Of a stretch of DNA of 9,198 nt, positions 1 to 6,481 are shown in pieces (position 1 is the stretch's first letter; each line of letters opens with the position of its first letter). The stretch comes from an uncultured Lachnospiraceae bacterium. GTDB lineage: Bacteria > Bacillota_A > Clostridia > Lachnospirales > Lachnospiraceae. The notes beneath the pieces are model-generated. The model had not been told where the DNA came from and ran no database searches. It worked only from the letters and a program-made list of their open reading frames with translations. The stretch lies in contig CAJKKX010000061.1 of assembly GCA_905200565.1 (NCBI GenBank), positions 1-9,198 on the forward strand, read 5' to 3'. A program made the translations under genes and the position numbers.

Positions 1-1
1 A

Positions 2-865
2 ACGCCGTATTCTCTGGCGTTCTGCCTGGAGGATACCATACGGGAAAACGGCGTGGCGGAGGCGGAAGAAAAGCTGAAACAGACTATGGACGAAATGTAC
101 CGGGCGTCTCAGGAGAAAATGTTCTACCTGCCGCAGATTTTTATCCGGGTCAGAAACAGTGAGCAGATTTTAAGGCTGATGAAGGCGTTTGGCGAAGCGT
201 CGCGGCTGATCCGGGGCTTTATCCTGCCGAAGTTTTCCCTGGAAAACGCAGACGCATATATCGAGGCGGTTCTTCGGGTGAATGAGATTTCTAAAAGGCC
301 GGTCTATATGATGCCGATTTATGAAAGTCCATCCATCATTGACTTGAGAAACCGTTATGAGATCTTGTACGGTTTGAAGGAAAAGCTTGACCGCATAGAA
401 GAGCTGGTGCTGAATATCCGGGTTGGAGGAAATGACCTTTGCCATATGTTTGGATTTCGCCGTGGCAGCGGGGAATCCATTCACAGGATTTCTCCCGTCG
501 CAAATATTTTTTCTGATATCCTTACGGTTTATGGGATGGACTACGTAATATCCGGCCCTGTGTGGGAATACTATGACGGCTCTGGATGGGATACAGGTCT
601 GAGAAAGGAGCTGGCGGATGACAGACTGTGCGGTTTTGTGGGAAAAACCGTGATTCATCCAAAGCAGATCGGGCTTGTGAATGCCGCGTATCAGGTATCC
701 CGGAAGGATTTTGAGGATGCGAAAGCCATTCTTTCATGGAACCCGGATGAGAGTTCCCTCGTCTCCGGCAGCCATGCCCGTGAAAGGATGAATGAGTATA
801 AGACACACACCAACTGGGCGGCACGGACGCTTTTTCTGGCAGAGGCATATGGCGTGCGGGATTAA
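2..865 (+). CDS. HpcH/HpaI aldolase/citrate lyase-like protein of the ter 'biosynthetic module' (5' partial)
   Basis: The frame is open from base 2 to the TAA at 863-865, giving 287 codons. The first visible residues (TPYSLAFCLEDTIRENG) are already typical family sequence, so the true start lies outside the window; the GTG at 53 is internal. Landmarks of the citrate-lyase-beta/HpcH TIM-barrel family are visible: CLEDT near the visible N-terminus (acidic metal-site segment), IFIRVRN, an IYESPS strand with a candidate catalytic Glu, GGNDLCHMFG, and the C-terminal GKTVIHPKQIGLVN segment that matches the G-K-x-x-x-H-P-x-Q-I signature. These enzymes make or break C-C bonds in CoA-thioester or keto-acid substrates using Mg2+. 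Homologues beside ter genes are assigned, from comparative genomics, to a predicted pathway with ATP-grasp and phosphoribosyltransferase enzymes; the substrate is unknown. Such partner genes may lie just upstream. The family is clear; the exact reaction is not. Confidence 0.85.
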   Translation, partial: TPYSLAFCLEDTIRENGVAEAEEKLKQTMDEMYRASQEKMFYLPQIFIRVRNSEQILRLMKAFGEASRLIRGFILPKFSLENADAYIEAVLRVNEISKRPVYMMPIYESPSIIDLRNRYEILYGLKEKLDRIEELVLNIRVGGNDLCHMFGFRRGSGESIHRISPVANIFSDILTVYGMDYVISGPVWEYYDGSGWDTGLRKELADDRLCGFVGKTVIHPKQIGLVNAAYQVSRKDFEDAKAILSWNPDESSLVSGSHARERMNEYKTHTNWAARTLFLAEAYGVRD

Positions 866-920
866 AGGTCTGAATTGCGGCAGATTTTGGCGGTTTTTTC
901 TGATTTTTACAGGGGGTGGC

Positions 921-949
921 TTGTGAAAACTGTGAAAAAGTGGTACAAT
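921..949 (+). promoter_or_regulatory. Candidate sigma-A promoter for yceG-telA
   Basis: TTGTGA (921-926), a 17-bp spacer and TACAAT (944-949). The -10 is preceded by TGG, giving an extended -10 (TGn). The match to the housekeeping consensus TTGACA/TATAAT is good and the spacing optimal. Transcription would begin near 956, about 20 bases before the yceG start, so the leader would be very short. It lies in the only gap between the aldolase gene and yceG, so yceG-telA can be expressed separately from the upstream gene. No convincing terminator was found between 866 and 920. Confidence 0.6.
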
Positions 950-977
950 AGTCGTCATCATGGAAGTATGAGTTAGG

Positions 978-3263
978 ATGGAAAAATCGATGTTTGAGCA
1001 CAGAAAAATACAGGAACTGGATGATTTTTTCAAAGGACTTGATTGCAGAAAAGAAAAAGGGGTATATTTCTACAGAATTAACGGGTACAATGAGGAAGTG
1101 GCCCGTTTTATCCGCAAATACTATGAAGCGGCCCGATTAAAAGGCGTGATTCTGGAGGGGAAGATACCGAATCCTGACGAGGGGAATCTGTCCTATTATC
1201 AGGAAATTATGGGAACCGGATTTCAGATGAGCATGGGATTTTTTTTGACAAGTCTGAAAAAATGGCTGCCCAGAATGCGGGACGCACAGCGGGGACAGGT
1301 GGCGGCCGCCATCTATGACGCGTTGGATTCTTTACGGAGAGCCGGAAAGAATGAGAATATGCTGAAAAATGCGTACATTAAGTTCATGTGCTGGCTGTAT
1401 TATCGGTTTGAGCGGATTGTGAATGCGTTGGGAGAAAATGAAGTACCCAAGATTTTGTATGAGGGAAATATCAGTAATTATGAGCTGATGCTGGTTTCCA
1501 TCCTGTCAAATGCGGGCTGTGATGCGGTGCTTTTACAGTATCAGGGAGATCAGGGCTACCGGAAAATAGATGCCGCTCTGGCTTTATCGGAAGAGCTGCT
1601 GCTTCCGGGGATGCAGGCGTTTCCCGAAACTTTTAATCTCCGATGGGTGCGGGAACAGATACAGGAAGAAAAGAACGCAGAGCGTCTCTATGGCAGAAAA
1701 CCGGAAGCCGTAAACTGTACGAATGCCTGGGTTACGGGAGCGGGGATGGAGGACGTCGAAAAGCCTGCCGCAGTCAGGGGGGACCGTCCGGAGTTCTATT
1801 ATAACTGTTTTTTCAGAATCAGCGGTGTGGAAGATAAGCTTACCTATTTAAATGAATGGTATCAGTTTTATCTGCGGATGAAAAATGAGGGCCGAAAGAT
1901 CGTCATTACAGAGCAGACCATTTCGCAGCCGGGGATGGATGAGATTGCGGGCATTCACAGGAAGAACTATCAGAGACAGGATCAGATGCTGATGGATTTG
2001 TCTGCAAATATAAAATACAGTGCAAATATCGAGCTTCAGAGGATCATGACAAAGGCTTTTCTTGATATTATGCTGGACGAAGCGAAGCTTCCGGGTATGA
2101 ATCTGAACCGGCTCACCAATAAAGCAGTGTATCTTCTGTGCTGGCTGAAGCGTTACCAGACGAAGCTGTTCGTGAACTGGAAAATGCCGGAGATCGGCTG
2201 CTTTATCCATATGGGCGGATGTAGAAATGAGAATGAGGCATTGTTTTTAAGATTTCTCGCGAGGCTTCCGGTGGACGTACTGATCTTAAACCCGAATCAA
2301 AATGTTCCGTGCTGCCTCAAGGACAGTCTGTTGTACGAGATTCATTATCCGGAGTCGCTTTCGGCAGAGAGGTTTCCGCAGGAAAACACAGATATTCAGA
2401 TCGGGACGACCGCTTATCATGCGGAAAGGGAACTGGATGCGCTGATGTATCAGGATTCCGGGATGTACCGCAATCAGCAGTATCAAAAGGCGGGTACCGT
2501 GAATCTGAAAACCATGTATGAGGAAATTCCGCTTCTCTGGAAGGAGGAGCTGAAATACCGGCCGAATTTCAGTACGGTGAATGATACGGTGAATATTCCA
2601 GTGCTCTTTGCAAAGGTGTCGGGCGTCAGGGATAGACAGGTACAGCGGTACTGGTCAGATATTAAGGCGCTGGTTACGGAGGATACCTTCGTCATAAAAG
2701 CCGCGCCGTTTCTGCATTCGATGGATGAAAACCCGATGCGGGCGCACGCCACGGAATTTTTCAGAAACGGAAAGGTGCAGAAGGCAAAGATCAAAGCGCA
2801 CAGGGATTATGCCTATGGAGTCCTGAGAGAAGAGATACAGGAGCATATGCTGGACAAGCTCCAGCTTCTGATTGACAAAAAACTGATTAAAGGGACCTTT
2901 GAAAACGGGACAGAGTATACGATCGTGGCTACGGTACTGAATCTTCCCAGGGAGCTGGTGCGGCTGATTCAGAAATTTGATTTTACAAAGAGGAATCCAA
3001 AGCTGATCTACCTGAATACGGGAGAGAAAGTAATTTCTCTGGAGGATACGATCCTGACGGCGTTTTTGAGCCTGGTGGGATTTGATGTGGTTTTTTTTGT
3101 CCCCACGGGCTATCAGAGCGTTGAAAAATATTTTAACAGAAAACTCATGGATGAACATCAGATTGGGGATTATATGTATGACTTGCAGGTTCCCGATTTT
3201 GATCGGATTTCCCTGAACACACGACCTGGATGGCGTGATAAATTTTTTAAGAGAGGTACATGA
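978..3263 (+). CDS. yceG: YceG-family protein (PF14266-like) with three internal modules
   Basis: A 761-residue soluble-looking protein with no signal peptide or clear membrane span. Residues ~475-550 hold the stretch I associate with YceG_bac: TTAYHAERELDALMY, then MYRNQQY, YEEIPLLW, KYRPNF and FAKVSGVRD. YceG partners TelA and TerD proteins, as in Bacillus subtilis yceCDEFGH, and is grouped with a predicted biosynthetic module; its biochemistry is unknown to me. B. subtilis YceG is about 540 residues as I recall, so this one carries about 220 extra N-terminal residues. The protein reads as three diverged modules beginning at residues ~29 (YFYRINGYNEE), ~276 (CFFRISGVEDK) and ~540 (LFAKVSGVRDR). 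Each has a helical stretch and then a strand-helix-strand unit starting PKILYEG (157), PEIGCFI (404) and PKLIYLN (674) and ending in DAVLL, DVLIL or DVVFF. An alternative start at ATG 990 has a better-placed AGGATGG (975-981). The stop is 1 bp before telA. Confidence 0.82.
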   Translation: MEKSMFEHRKIQELDDFFKGLDCRKEKGVYFYRINGYNEEVARFIRKYYEAARLKGVILEGKIPNPDEGNLSYYQEIMGTGFQMSMGFFLTSLKKWLPRMRDAQRGQVAAAIYDALDSLRRAGKNENMLKNAYIKFMCWLYYRFERIVNALGENEVPKILYEGNISNYELMLVSILSNAGCDAVLLQYQGDQGYRKIDAALALSEELLLPGMQAFPETFNLRWVREQIQEEKNAERLYGRKPEAVNCTNAWVTGAGMEDVEKPAAVRGDRPEFYYNCFFRISGVEDKLTYLNEWYQFYLRMKNEGRKIVITEQTISQPGMDEIAGIHRKNYQRQDQMLMDLSANIKYSANIELQRIMTKAFLDIMLDEAKLPGMNLNRLTNKAVYLLCWLKRYQTKLFVNWKMPEIGCFIHMGGCRNENEALFLRFLARLPVDVLILNPNQNVPCCLKDSLLYEIHYPESLSAERFPQENTDIQIGTTAYHAERELDALMYQDSGMYRNQQYQKAGTVNLKTMYEEIPLLWKEELKYRPNFSTVNDTVNIPVLFAKVSGVRDRQVQRYWSDIKALVTEDTFVIKAAPFLHSMDENPMRAHATEFFRNGKVQKAKIKAHRDYAYGVLREEIQEHMLDKLQLLIDKKLIKGTFENGTEYTIVATVLNLPRELVRLIQKFDFTKRNPKLIYLNTGEKVISLEDTILTAFLSLVGFDVVFFVPTGYQSVEKYFNRKLMDEHQIGDYMYDLQVPDFDRISLNTRPGWRDKFFKRGT
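3251..3256 (+). promoter_or_regulatory. Ribosome binding site that sets the telA start
   Basis: GAGAGG lies 8 bases before ATG 3265 and inside the last codons of yceG. An in-frame ATG at 3235 would add ten residues (MINFLREVHD) but has no Shine-Dalgarno sequence and lies within yceG, so 3265 is preferred. The placement implies translational coupling between yceG and telA. Confidence 0.7.
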
Positions 3264-3264
3264 T

Positions 3265-4398
3265 ATGGGATTAGATTTTAAAAAAGCAGCAATACAGCAG
3301 CCCGCAGCGATCCCTGATACGAAAAACGAAGTATCCGTGGTAGAAAAGTACGATATTGTGGCGGACCGGGAGAAGATGAATGCGGAGCTGGTAAACTCAA
3401 AAGAAGTGGATGATCTGGTCAGCACAATCGAGATCGACAATCTGGAAACGATCGTTACCTTCGGCGCGGAGGCGGCAGAAGAGATTTCCAAAGCTTCGGA
3501 CGTGGTATTTAACAGCATGAATATGTCGCAGATCGACAATTCCAGCCAGATGTTAAACACCCTGGCAAAGATCATGTCAAAGTTTGACATTGAAGAGATC
3601 AAGGAGGAGCAGGGATTCTTTGCGAAGCTTTTCGGAAATGCGAGAAAGCAGCTCGATAAGATTCTTGACAAGTATCACACGATGGGCGGTGAGGTCGACA
3701 AGATTTATGTACAGCTCAAGCAGTATGAGTCGGAGATCAAGCAGTCGAACAAGAAGCTGGATCAGATGTTTGACGCCAATGTGGAATATTATCATAAGCT
3801 GGTAAGGTACATACTGGCAGGCGAACAGGGATGCAGGGAACTGGAAGAATATATCGCAAAGAGACAGACGGATATGGAGAGTACGGGGGATACCTCGATT
3901 CAGTTCGAACTGACTGCCTTACAGCAGGCTCTGATGATGCTGGAGCAGCGGACGCAGGACCTCAGGACGGCGGAAAGCGTTGCCATGCAGTCCATCCCGA
4001 TGATTAAGACGATGGAATTTTCCAATATGAACCTGGTGCGCAAGATCAATTCCGCCTTTATCATAACGCTTCCGGTATTTAAGCAGGCGCTGGCGCAGGC
4101 GATTATGCTGAAAAGGCAGAGGATTCAGGCCGAGGCCATGTCTGCGCTGGACCAGAAAACAAATGAGATGCTGATTAAGAATGCACAGAATACCGTGGAG
4201 CAGTCCAAGATGACCGCAAGGATGGCTTCGGGAAGCTCCATTAAGATCGAGACACTGGAAACGACCTGGAGAACGATCGTCAATGGAATTGACGAGACGA
4301 AGCAGATTCAGGAGGATGCAAGACGGCAGCGCATCGAAGATCAGGCAAGGCTGGAAACGATCAAGCAGGAGTTTAACAGCAAGTATCATATGCCATAA
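3265..4398 (+). CDS. telA: TelA/KlaA-family toxic anion (tellurite) resistance protein
   Basis: A 377-residue cytoplasmic protein, a normal length for TelA (PF05816). It starts MGLDFKKAA with GAGAGG 8 bases upstream. It is largely helical with long charged stretches typical of the family: LVSTIEIDN then FGAEAAEEISK in the first quarter; FFAKLFGNARKQLDKILDKY in the middle; a coiled-coil-like run from ~150 to 240 (KIYVQLKQYESEIKQSNKKL, YILAGEQGCRELEEYI); a conserved-looking core (MQSIPMIKTMEFSN, FIITLPVFKQALAQAIMLK); and a C-terminal helix (LETTWRTIVNGIDETKQIQ) ending in a charged tail. TelA proteins are associated with resistance to tellurite and cell-envelope stress; their molecular activity is not established. 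Its position directly after yceG matches yceG-yceH in Bacillus. It is probably cotranscribed with yceG, and the next gene is 230 bp away with its own likely promoter. Confidence 0.93.
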   Translation: MGLDFKKAAIQQPAAIPDTKNEVSVVEKYDIVADREKMNAELVNSKEVDDLVSTIEIDNLETIVTFGAEAAEEISKASDVVFNSMNMSQIDNSSQMLNTLAKIMSKFDIEEIKEEQGFFAKLFGNARKQLDKILDKYHTMGGEVDKIYVQLKQYESEIKQSNKKLDQMFDANVEYYHKLVRYILAGEQGCRELEEYIAKRQTDMESTGDTSIQFELTALQQALMMLEQRTQDLRTAESVAMQSIPMIKTMEFSNMNLVRKINSAFIITLPVFKQALAQAIMLKRQRIQAEAMSALDQKTNEMLIKNAQNTVEQSKMTARMASGSSIKIETLETTWRTIVNGIDETKQIQEDARRQRIEDQARLETIKQEFNSKYHMP

Positions 4399-4628
4399 TA
4401 TGAGCCGCCCCAAAATGAGGATAAAAGTGGGGCGTAAGCCTCACGATATCCGAATTTGGGGCAGGATTGTGGAAGCACGAAGTGCGGAGCAATCCGTATG
4501 GCATCTTTTGATCTCAATATTATAACATTTAGAACAGCGAAAATCCGCTGCTTTAAATAAAGAAAGTAATGGAACTGTGAAGGTACTGGACAGTTACAAA
4601 GCAATTACCACAAAAGGGGGAAAAGATT
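4399..4628 (+). promoter_or_regulatory. telA-terD intergenic region: possible structured leader
   Basis: A 230-bp stretch with no credible gene, rich in inverted repeats. The arm around 4406-4414 can pair two ways. CGCCCCA (4406-4412) matches TGGGGCG (4428-4434); alternatively GCCCCAAA (4407-4414) matches TTTGGGGC (4455-4462). In the second fold TGAGG (4416-4420) with CCTCA (4439-4443) nests inside. Next is GGATTG (4464-4469) with CAATCC (4490-4495), enclosing GCAC-GAA-GTGC (4475-4485). Two small hairpins follow: CAGCG/CGCTG (4535-4539/4546-4550) and AACTGT/ACAGTT (4573-4578/4590-4595). None is followed by a U-tract, so an intrinsic terminator is not supported. It does not match a riboswitch class I can recognise. 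Competing pairings suggest, but do not prove, RNA-level control of the terD genes. Confidence 0.4.
4498..4526 (+). promoter_or_regulatory. Candidate sigma-A promoter for the terD-ATPase operon
   Basis: ATGGCA (4498-4503, four of six -35 positions), a 17-bp spacer and TATAAC (4521-4526, five of six -10 positions) in an AT-rich patch about 100 bases before terD. If used, its transcript would begin near 4533 and contain only the two small hairpins; the larger structures at 4406-4495 would appear only in read-through RNA from telA. The -35 is weak, so this is a moderate call. Confidence 0.4.
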
Positions 4629-5210
4629 ATGCCGATTAATTTGCAAAAAGGACAGAAAGTTGATTTGACAAAGGGAAACCCAAGTCTGAAAAATATCATG
4701 GTCGGGCTGGGCTGGGACGTAAACGTATTTGATTCCGGCGCTGATTTTGACCTGGATGCGGCAGCGTTTATGGTAGGAGAAAACGGAAAATGCCCGACAG
4801 AGAAAGAATTTATTTTCTATGGAAATCTGGAGCACTCCAGCGGGGCCTTAAAGCACATGGGCGATAACCTGACAGGGGAAGGAGAGGGCGACGACGAACA
4901 GATTGAGGTGGATCTGACGAAGATTCCGGCAAATGTATCAAGGGTTGTGTTTACGGTAACGATCTATGATGCGGAGGTAAGGAGACAGAACTTCGGTCAG
5001 GTATCCAACGCTTTCATCCGTATTGTGGATGTGGCGACAGACAGAGAGCTCATCCGCTATGATCTGGGTGAGGATTTTTCCATCGAAACGGCGGTCGTGG
5101 TAGGCGAGCTGTACCGTCACAACGGAGAATGGAAATTTAACGCCATCGGCAGCGGCTTCCAGGGCGGCCTGGCGGCGCTCTGCGGACATTATGGAATCGA
5201 GGTAGCATAA
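4629..5210 (+). CDS. terD: TerD-family Ca2+-binding stress protein, copy 1
   Basis: A 193-residue protein with complete TerD architecture (PF02342): N-terminal [20 protein letters not shown] (26-30), the acidic DFDLDAAAF strand (39-47), [17 protein letters not shown] (76-92), the [12 protein letters not shown] segment (121-132) and the [16 protein letters not shown] end (166-181). In characterised TerD the acidic D-x-D and G-D-D-E-Q regions bind Ca2+; all are kept here. TerD proteins are cytosolic and contribute to tellurite, phage and colicin resistance phenotypes in enterobacteria; in Firmicutes they belong to general or envelope stress loci. The start is set by a GGGGG-AAAAG ribosome site at 4616-4625. 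It is the first of three tandem paralogues and probably the first gene of the terD-ATPase transcript. Copy 2 is its closest relative here. Confidence 0.96.
   Translation: MPINLQKGQKVDLTKGNPSLKNIMVGLGWDVNVFDSGADFDLDAAAFMVGENGKCPTEKEFIFYGNLEHSSGALKHMGDNLTGEGEGDDEQIEVDLTKIPANVSRVVFTVTIYDAEVRRQNFGQVSNAFIRIVDVATDRELIRYDLGEDFSIETAVVVGELYRHNGEWKFNAIGSGFQGGLAALCGHYGIEVA
5142..5184 (+). repeat. 43-bp near-identical patch shared by terD copies 1 and 2
   Basis: Positions 5142-5184 and 5738-5780 match at 42 of 43 bases; the single difference is T5158 versus A5754, giving Phe versus Tyr. Synonymous positions are almost all the same here, whereas the 5' halves of the two genes differ at many third positions. 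The patch encodes the [15 protein letters not shown] end of TerD. Copy 3 does not share it. Confidence 0.75.
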
Positions 5211-5216
5211 AGGAGG
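5211..5216 (+). promoter_or_regulatory. Ribosome binding site of terD copy 2
   Basis: A perfect AGGAGG directly follows the TAA stop (5208-5210) of copy 1 and lies 8 bases before ATG 5225. Strong, coupled translation is expected. Confidence 0.8.
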
Positions 5217-5224
5217 AAAAAATT

Positions 5225-5806
5225 ATGCCAATCAATTTACAAAAAGGACAGAAGGTCAGCCTGACAAAAGGAAATCCGGGGCTGACGAAGGTAGTAGTCG
5301 GGCTGGGCTGGGATGTGAATCAGTTTGATACCGGCGGAGATTTCGATTTGGATGCGGCCGCGTTTTTAGTGACCGATGCAGGAAAGGTATCAAGGGCGGA
5401 GGATTTTGTTTTTTACGGAAATCTGACCCACCCGTCGGGAAGTGTTCAGCATATGGGCGATAATCTTACCGGCGCGGGAGACGGAGATGACGAACAGATT
5501 CGGGTAGACCTTTCGTCTGTTCCTGCCAACATTTCGAAGGTCGTCTTTACCGTAACCATTTATGAGGCAGAGGCCAGAAGGCAGAATTTCGGACAGGTGA
5601 ACAATGCTTTTATCCGTATTTATAATGAGAACAATGGAGAAGAAATGCTGCGTTACGATCTGGGCGAGGATTTTTCCATCGAGACGGCGGCTGTGTTCGG
5701 AGAACTGTATAAAAACGGAAACGAGTGGAAGTTTAATGCCATCGGCAGCGGCTACCAGGGCGGCCTGGCGGCGCTCTGCGCAAGCTTTGGCGTGGATGTG
5801 GAGTAG
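5225..5806 (+). CDS. terD: TerD-family Ca2+-binding stress protein, copy 2
   Basis: A 193-residue protein, the same length as copy 1 and collinear with it without gaps. It opens [20 protein letters not shown] and keeps GLGWD (26-30), DFDLDAAAF (39-47), [17 protein letters not shown] (76-92) and the [10 protein letters not shown] and [12 protein letters not shown] segments. The acidic Ca2+-ligand regions are intact, so it should be a functional TerD. Differences from copy 1 cluster in surface-like segments ([15 protein letters not shown] versus [15 protein letters not shown], and the 135-145 loop). It starts 14 bp after copy 1 ends and finishes 12 bp before copy 3, so the three are cotranscribed. 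Paralogous TerD proteins commonly occur in sets; whether they form mixed complexes cannot be told from sequence. Confidence 0.96.
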   Translation: MPINLQKGQKVSLTKGNPGLTKVVVGLGWDVNQFDTGGDFDLDAAAFLVTDAGKVSRAEDFVFYGNLTHPSGSVQHMGDNLTGAGDGDDEQIRVDLSSVPANISKVVFTVTIYEAEARRQNFGQVNNAFIRIYNENNGEEMLRYDLGEDFSIETAAVFGELYKNGNEWKFNAIGSGYQGGLAALCASFGVDVE

Positions 5807-5810
5807 GAGG
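5804..5810 (+). promoter_or_regulatory. Ribosome binding site of terD copy 3, overlapping the copy 2 stop
   Basis: TAGGAGG combines the TAG stop of copy 2 (5804-5806) with the Shine-Dalgarno sequence for ATG 5819, 8 bases downstream. A terminating ribosome would sit on this site, so copies 2 and 3 are likely translationally coupled. Confidence 0.8.
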
Positions 5811-5818
5811 AAAATAAG

Positions 5819-6406
5819 ATGTCAATCAGTTTACAAAAAGGACAAAAGGTCAGCCTGACAAAAGAAAACGCCAGGCTGTCAAAGATCGTAGTCGGGCTGG
5901 GCTGGGATGAAGCGCCCAGATCACGGGGATTTTTCGCACCGAAACCGCAGCCGATCGACTGTGACGCTTCAGCGATCATGCTGCGTGGAGGAAAGCTCTG
6001 CGATAACAAGGATGTGGTTTATTTCGCGAATCTTCAGCACAGGACGGGAACGGTTCAGCATATGGGCGATAACCTGACGGGAGCAGGAGAGGGCGATGAT
6101 GAGCAGATCGTGATTGACCTGGCAAGGGTTCCGGCGGAATACGATAAGATCGTAATTGTGGTAAATATTTATCAGGCGTATAAGAGAAACCAGCATTTCG
6201 GCATGATCCGCAATGCGTTCATCCGTCTGGTGGATGCGAGAACGAACCGGGAAATGTGCAGATATAATCTGACAGAGGATTATTCCGGAATGACGGCAAT
6301 GGTCTTTGGAGAAGTATACCGTTATAACGGCGAATGGAAATTCAGCGCTATGGGTCAGGGAACAAATGACGCAGGCATTGGAGATCTGGCGAAAAGATAT
6401 TTATAA
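5819..6406 (+). CDS. TerD-family protein, divergent copy 3
   Basis: A 195-residue TerD-domain protein. The opening ([20 protein letters not shown]), GLGWD (26-30) and [17 protein letters not shown] (81-97) match its neighbours. It differs in three places. The loop after GLGWD is longer and basic/aromatic (EAPRSRGFFAPKPQP, 31-45) before a D-x-D strand that reads IDCDASAIML in place of DFDLDAAAF. The C-terminal half departs strongly (YQAYKRNQHFGMIRNAFIRL, LTEDYSGMTAMVFGEVY). It ends GTNDAGIGDLAKRYL in place of the [12 protein letters not shown] tail. The D-x-D and GDDEQ acidic sites remain, so Ca2+ binding is plausible. It resembles the TerD subtype that accompanies classical TerD/TerE in Firmicutes loci and may have a distinct role. 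It is followed by a hairpin spacer and the Ca2+ ATPase. Confidence 0.93.
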   Translation: MSISLQKGQKVSLTKENARLSKIVVGLGWDEAPRSRGFFAPKPQPIDCDASAIMLRGGKLCDNKDVVYFANLQHRTGTVQHMGDNLTGAGEGDDEQIVIDLARVPAEYDKIVIVVNIYQAYKRNQHFGMIRNAFIRLVDARTNREMCRYNLTEDYSGMTAMVFGEVYRYNGEWKFSAMGQGTNDAGIGDLAKRYL

Positions 6407-6418
6407 AAAGCAGGAAAA

Positions 6419-6448
6419 TGGGACTGGATGGAAAAGAGTTCAGTCCCA
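6419..6448 (+). other. Intercistronic hairpin between terD copy 3 and the Ca2+ ATPase
   Basis: TGGGACTG (6419-6426) pairs perfectly with CAGTCCCA (6441-6448). The stem can extend inward by three pairs including two G-U, leaving an ~8-base purine loop. No T-run follows (the next bases are AATAGCTG), so it is not a standard intrinsic terminator. It may protect or divide the mRNA between the terD genes and the pump. It also buries the in-frame ATG at 6428, which argues against that ATG as a start. Confidence 0.5.
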
Positions 6449-6466
6449 AATAGCTGTAAAAATAAT

Positions 6467-6472
6467 AGGAGA
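6467..6472 (+). promoter_or_regulatory. Ribosome binding site that sets the Ca2+ ATPase start
   Basis: AGGAGA lies 9 bases before ATG 6482. The in-frame upstream ATG at 6428 has no such site and sits in a hairpin, and its extra residues (MEKSSVPNSCKNNRRLKG) do not look like a P-type ATPase N-terminus, whereas MKFNGLTDKEVEASRQQYGSN does. Confidence 0.75.
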
Positions 6473-6481
6473 TTAAAAGGC

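Noticed and set aside
866..920. A possible intrinsic terminator at the T-rich stretch after the aldolase gene.
   Set aside because: The T-run (TTTTTTC near 895-901) is not preceded by a convincing GC-rich inverted repeat.
3235..3264. A longer telA start overlapping yceG.
   Set aside because: No Shine-Dalgarno sequence; ATG 3265 has GAGAGG at 8 bases and gives the expected MGLDFKK-type N-terminus.
2655..3671. A 338-residue open frame on the - strand opposite yceG and telA.
   Set aside because: It spans the boundary of two well-supported genes on the other strand, resembles no protein family, and has low-complexity Ser/Ile/Phe composition typical of a shadow frame.
4406..4495. Identification of the terD leader as a yybP-ykoY (manganese) or c-di-GMP riboswitch.
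   Set aside because: The context made both worth considering, but the conserved core sequences of those classes are not present.
6428..6481. An 18-residue longer N-terminus for the Ca2+ ATPase starting at ATG 6428.
   Set aside because: No ribosome binding site, the ATG lies in a hairpin, and AGGAGA is correctly placed for ATG 6482.
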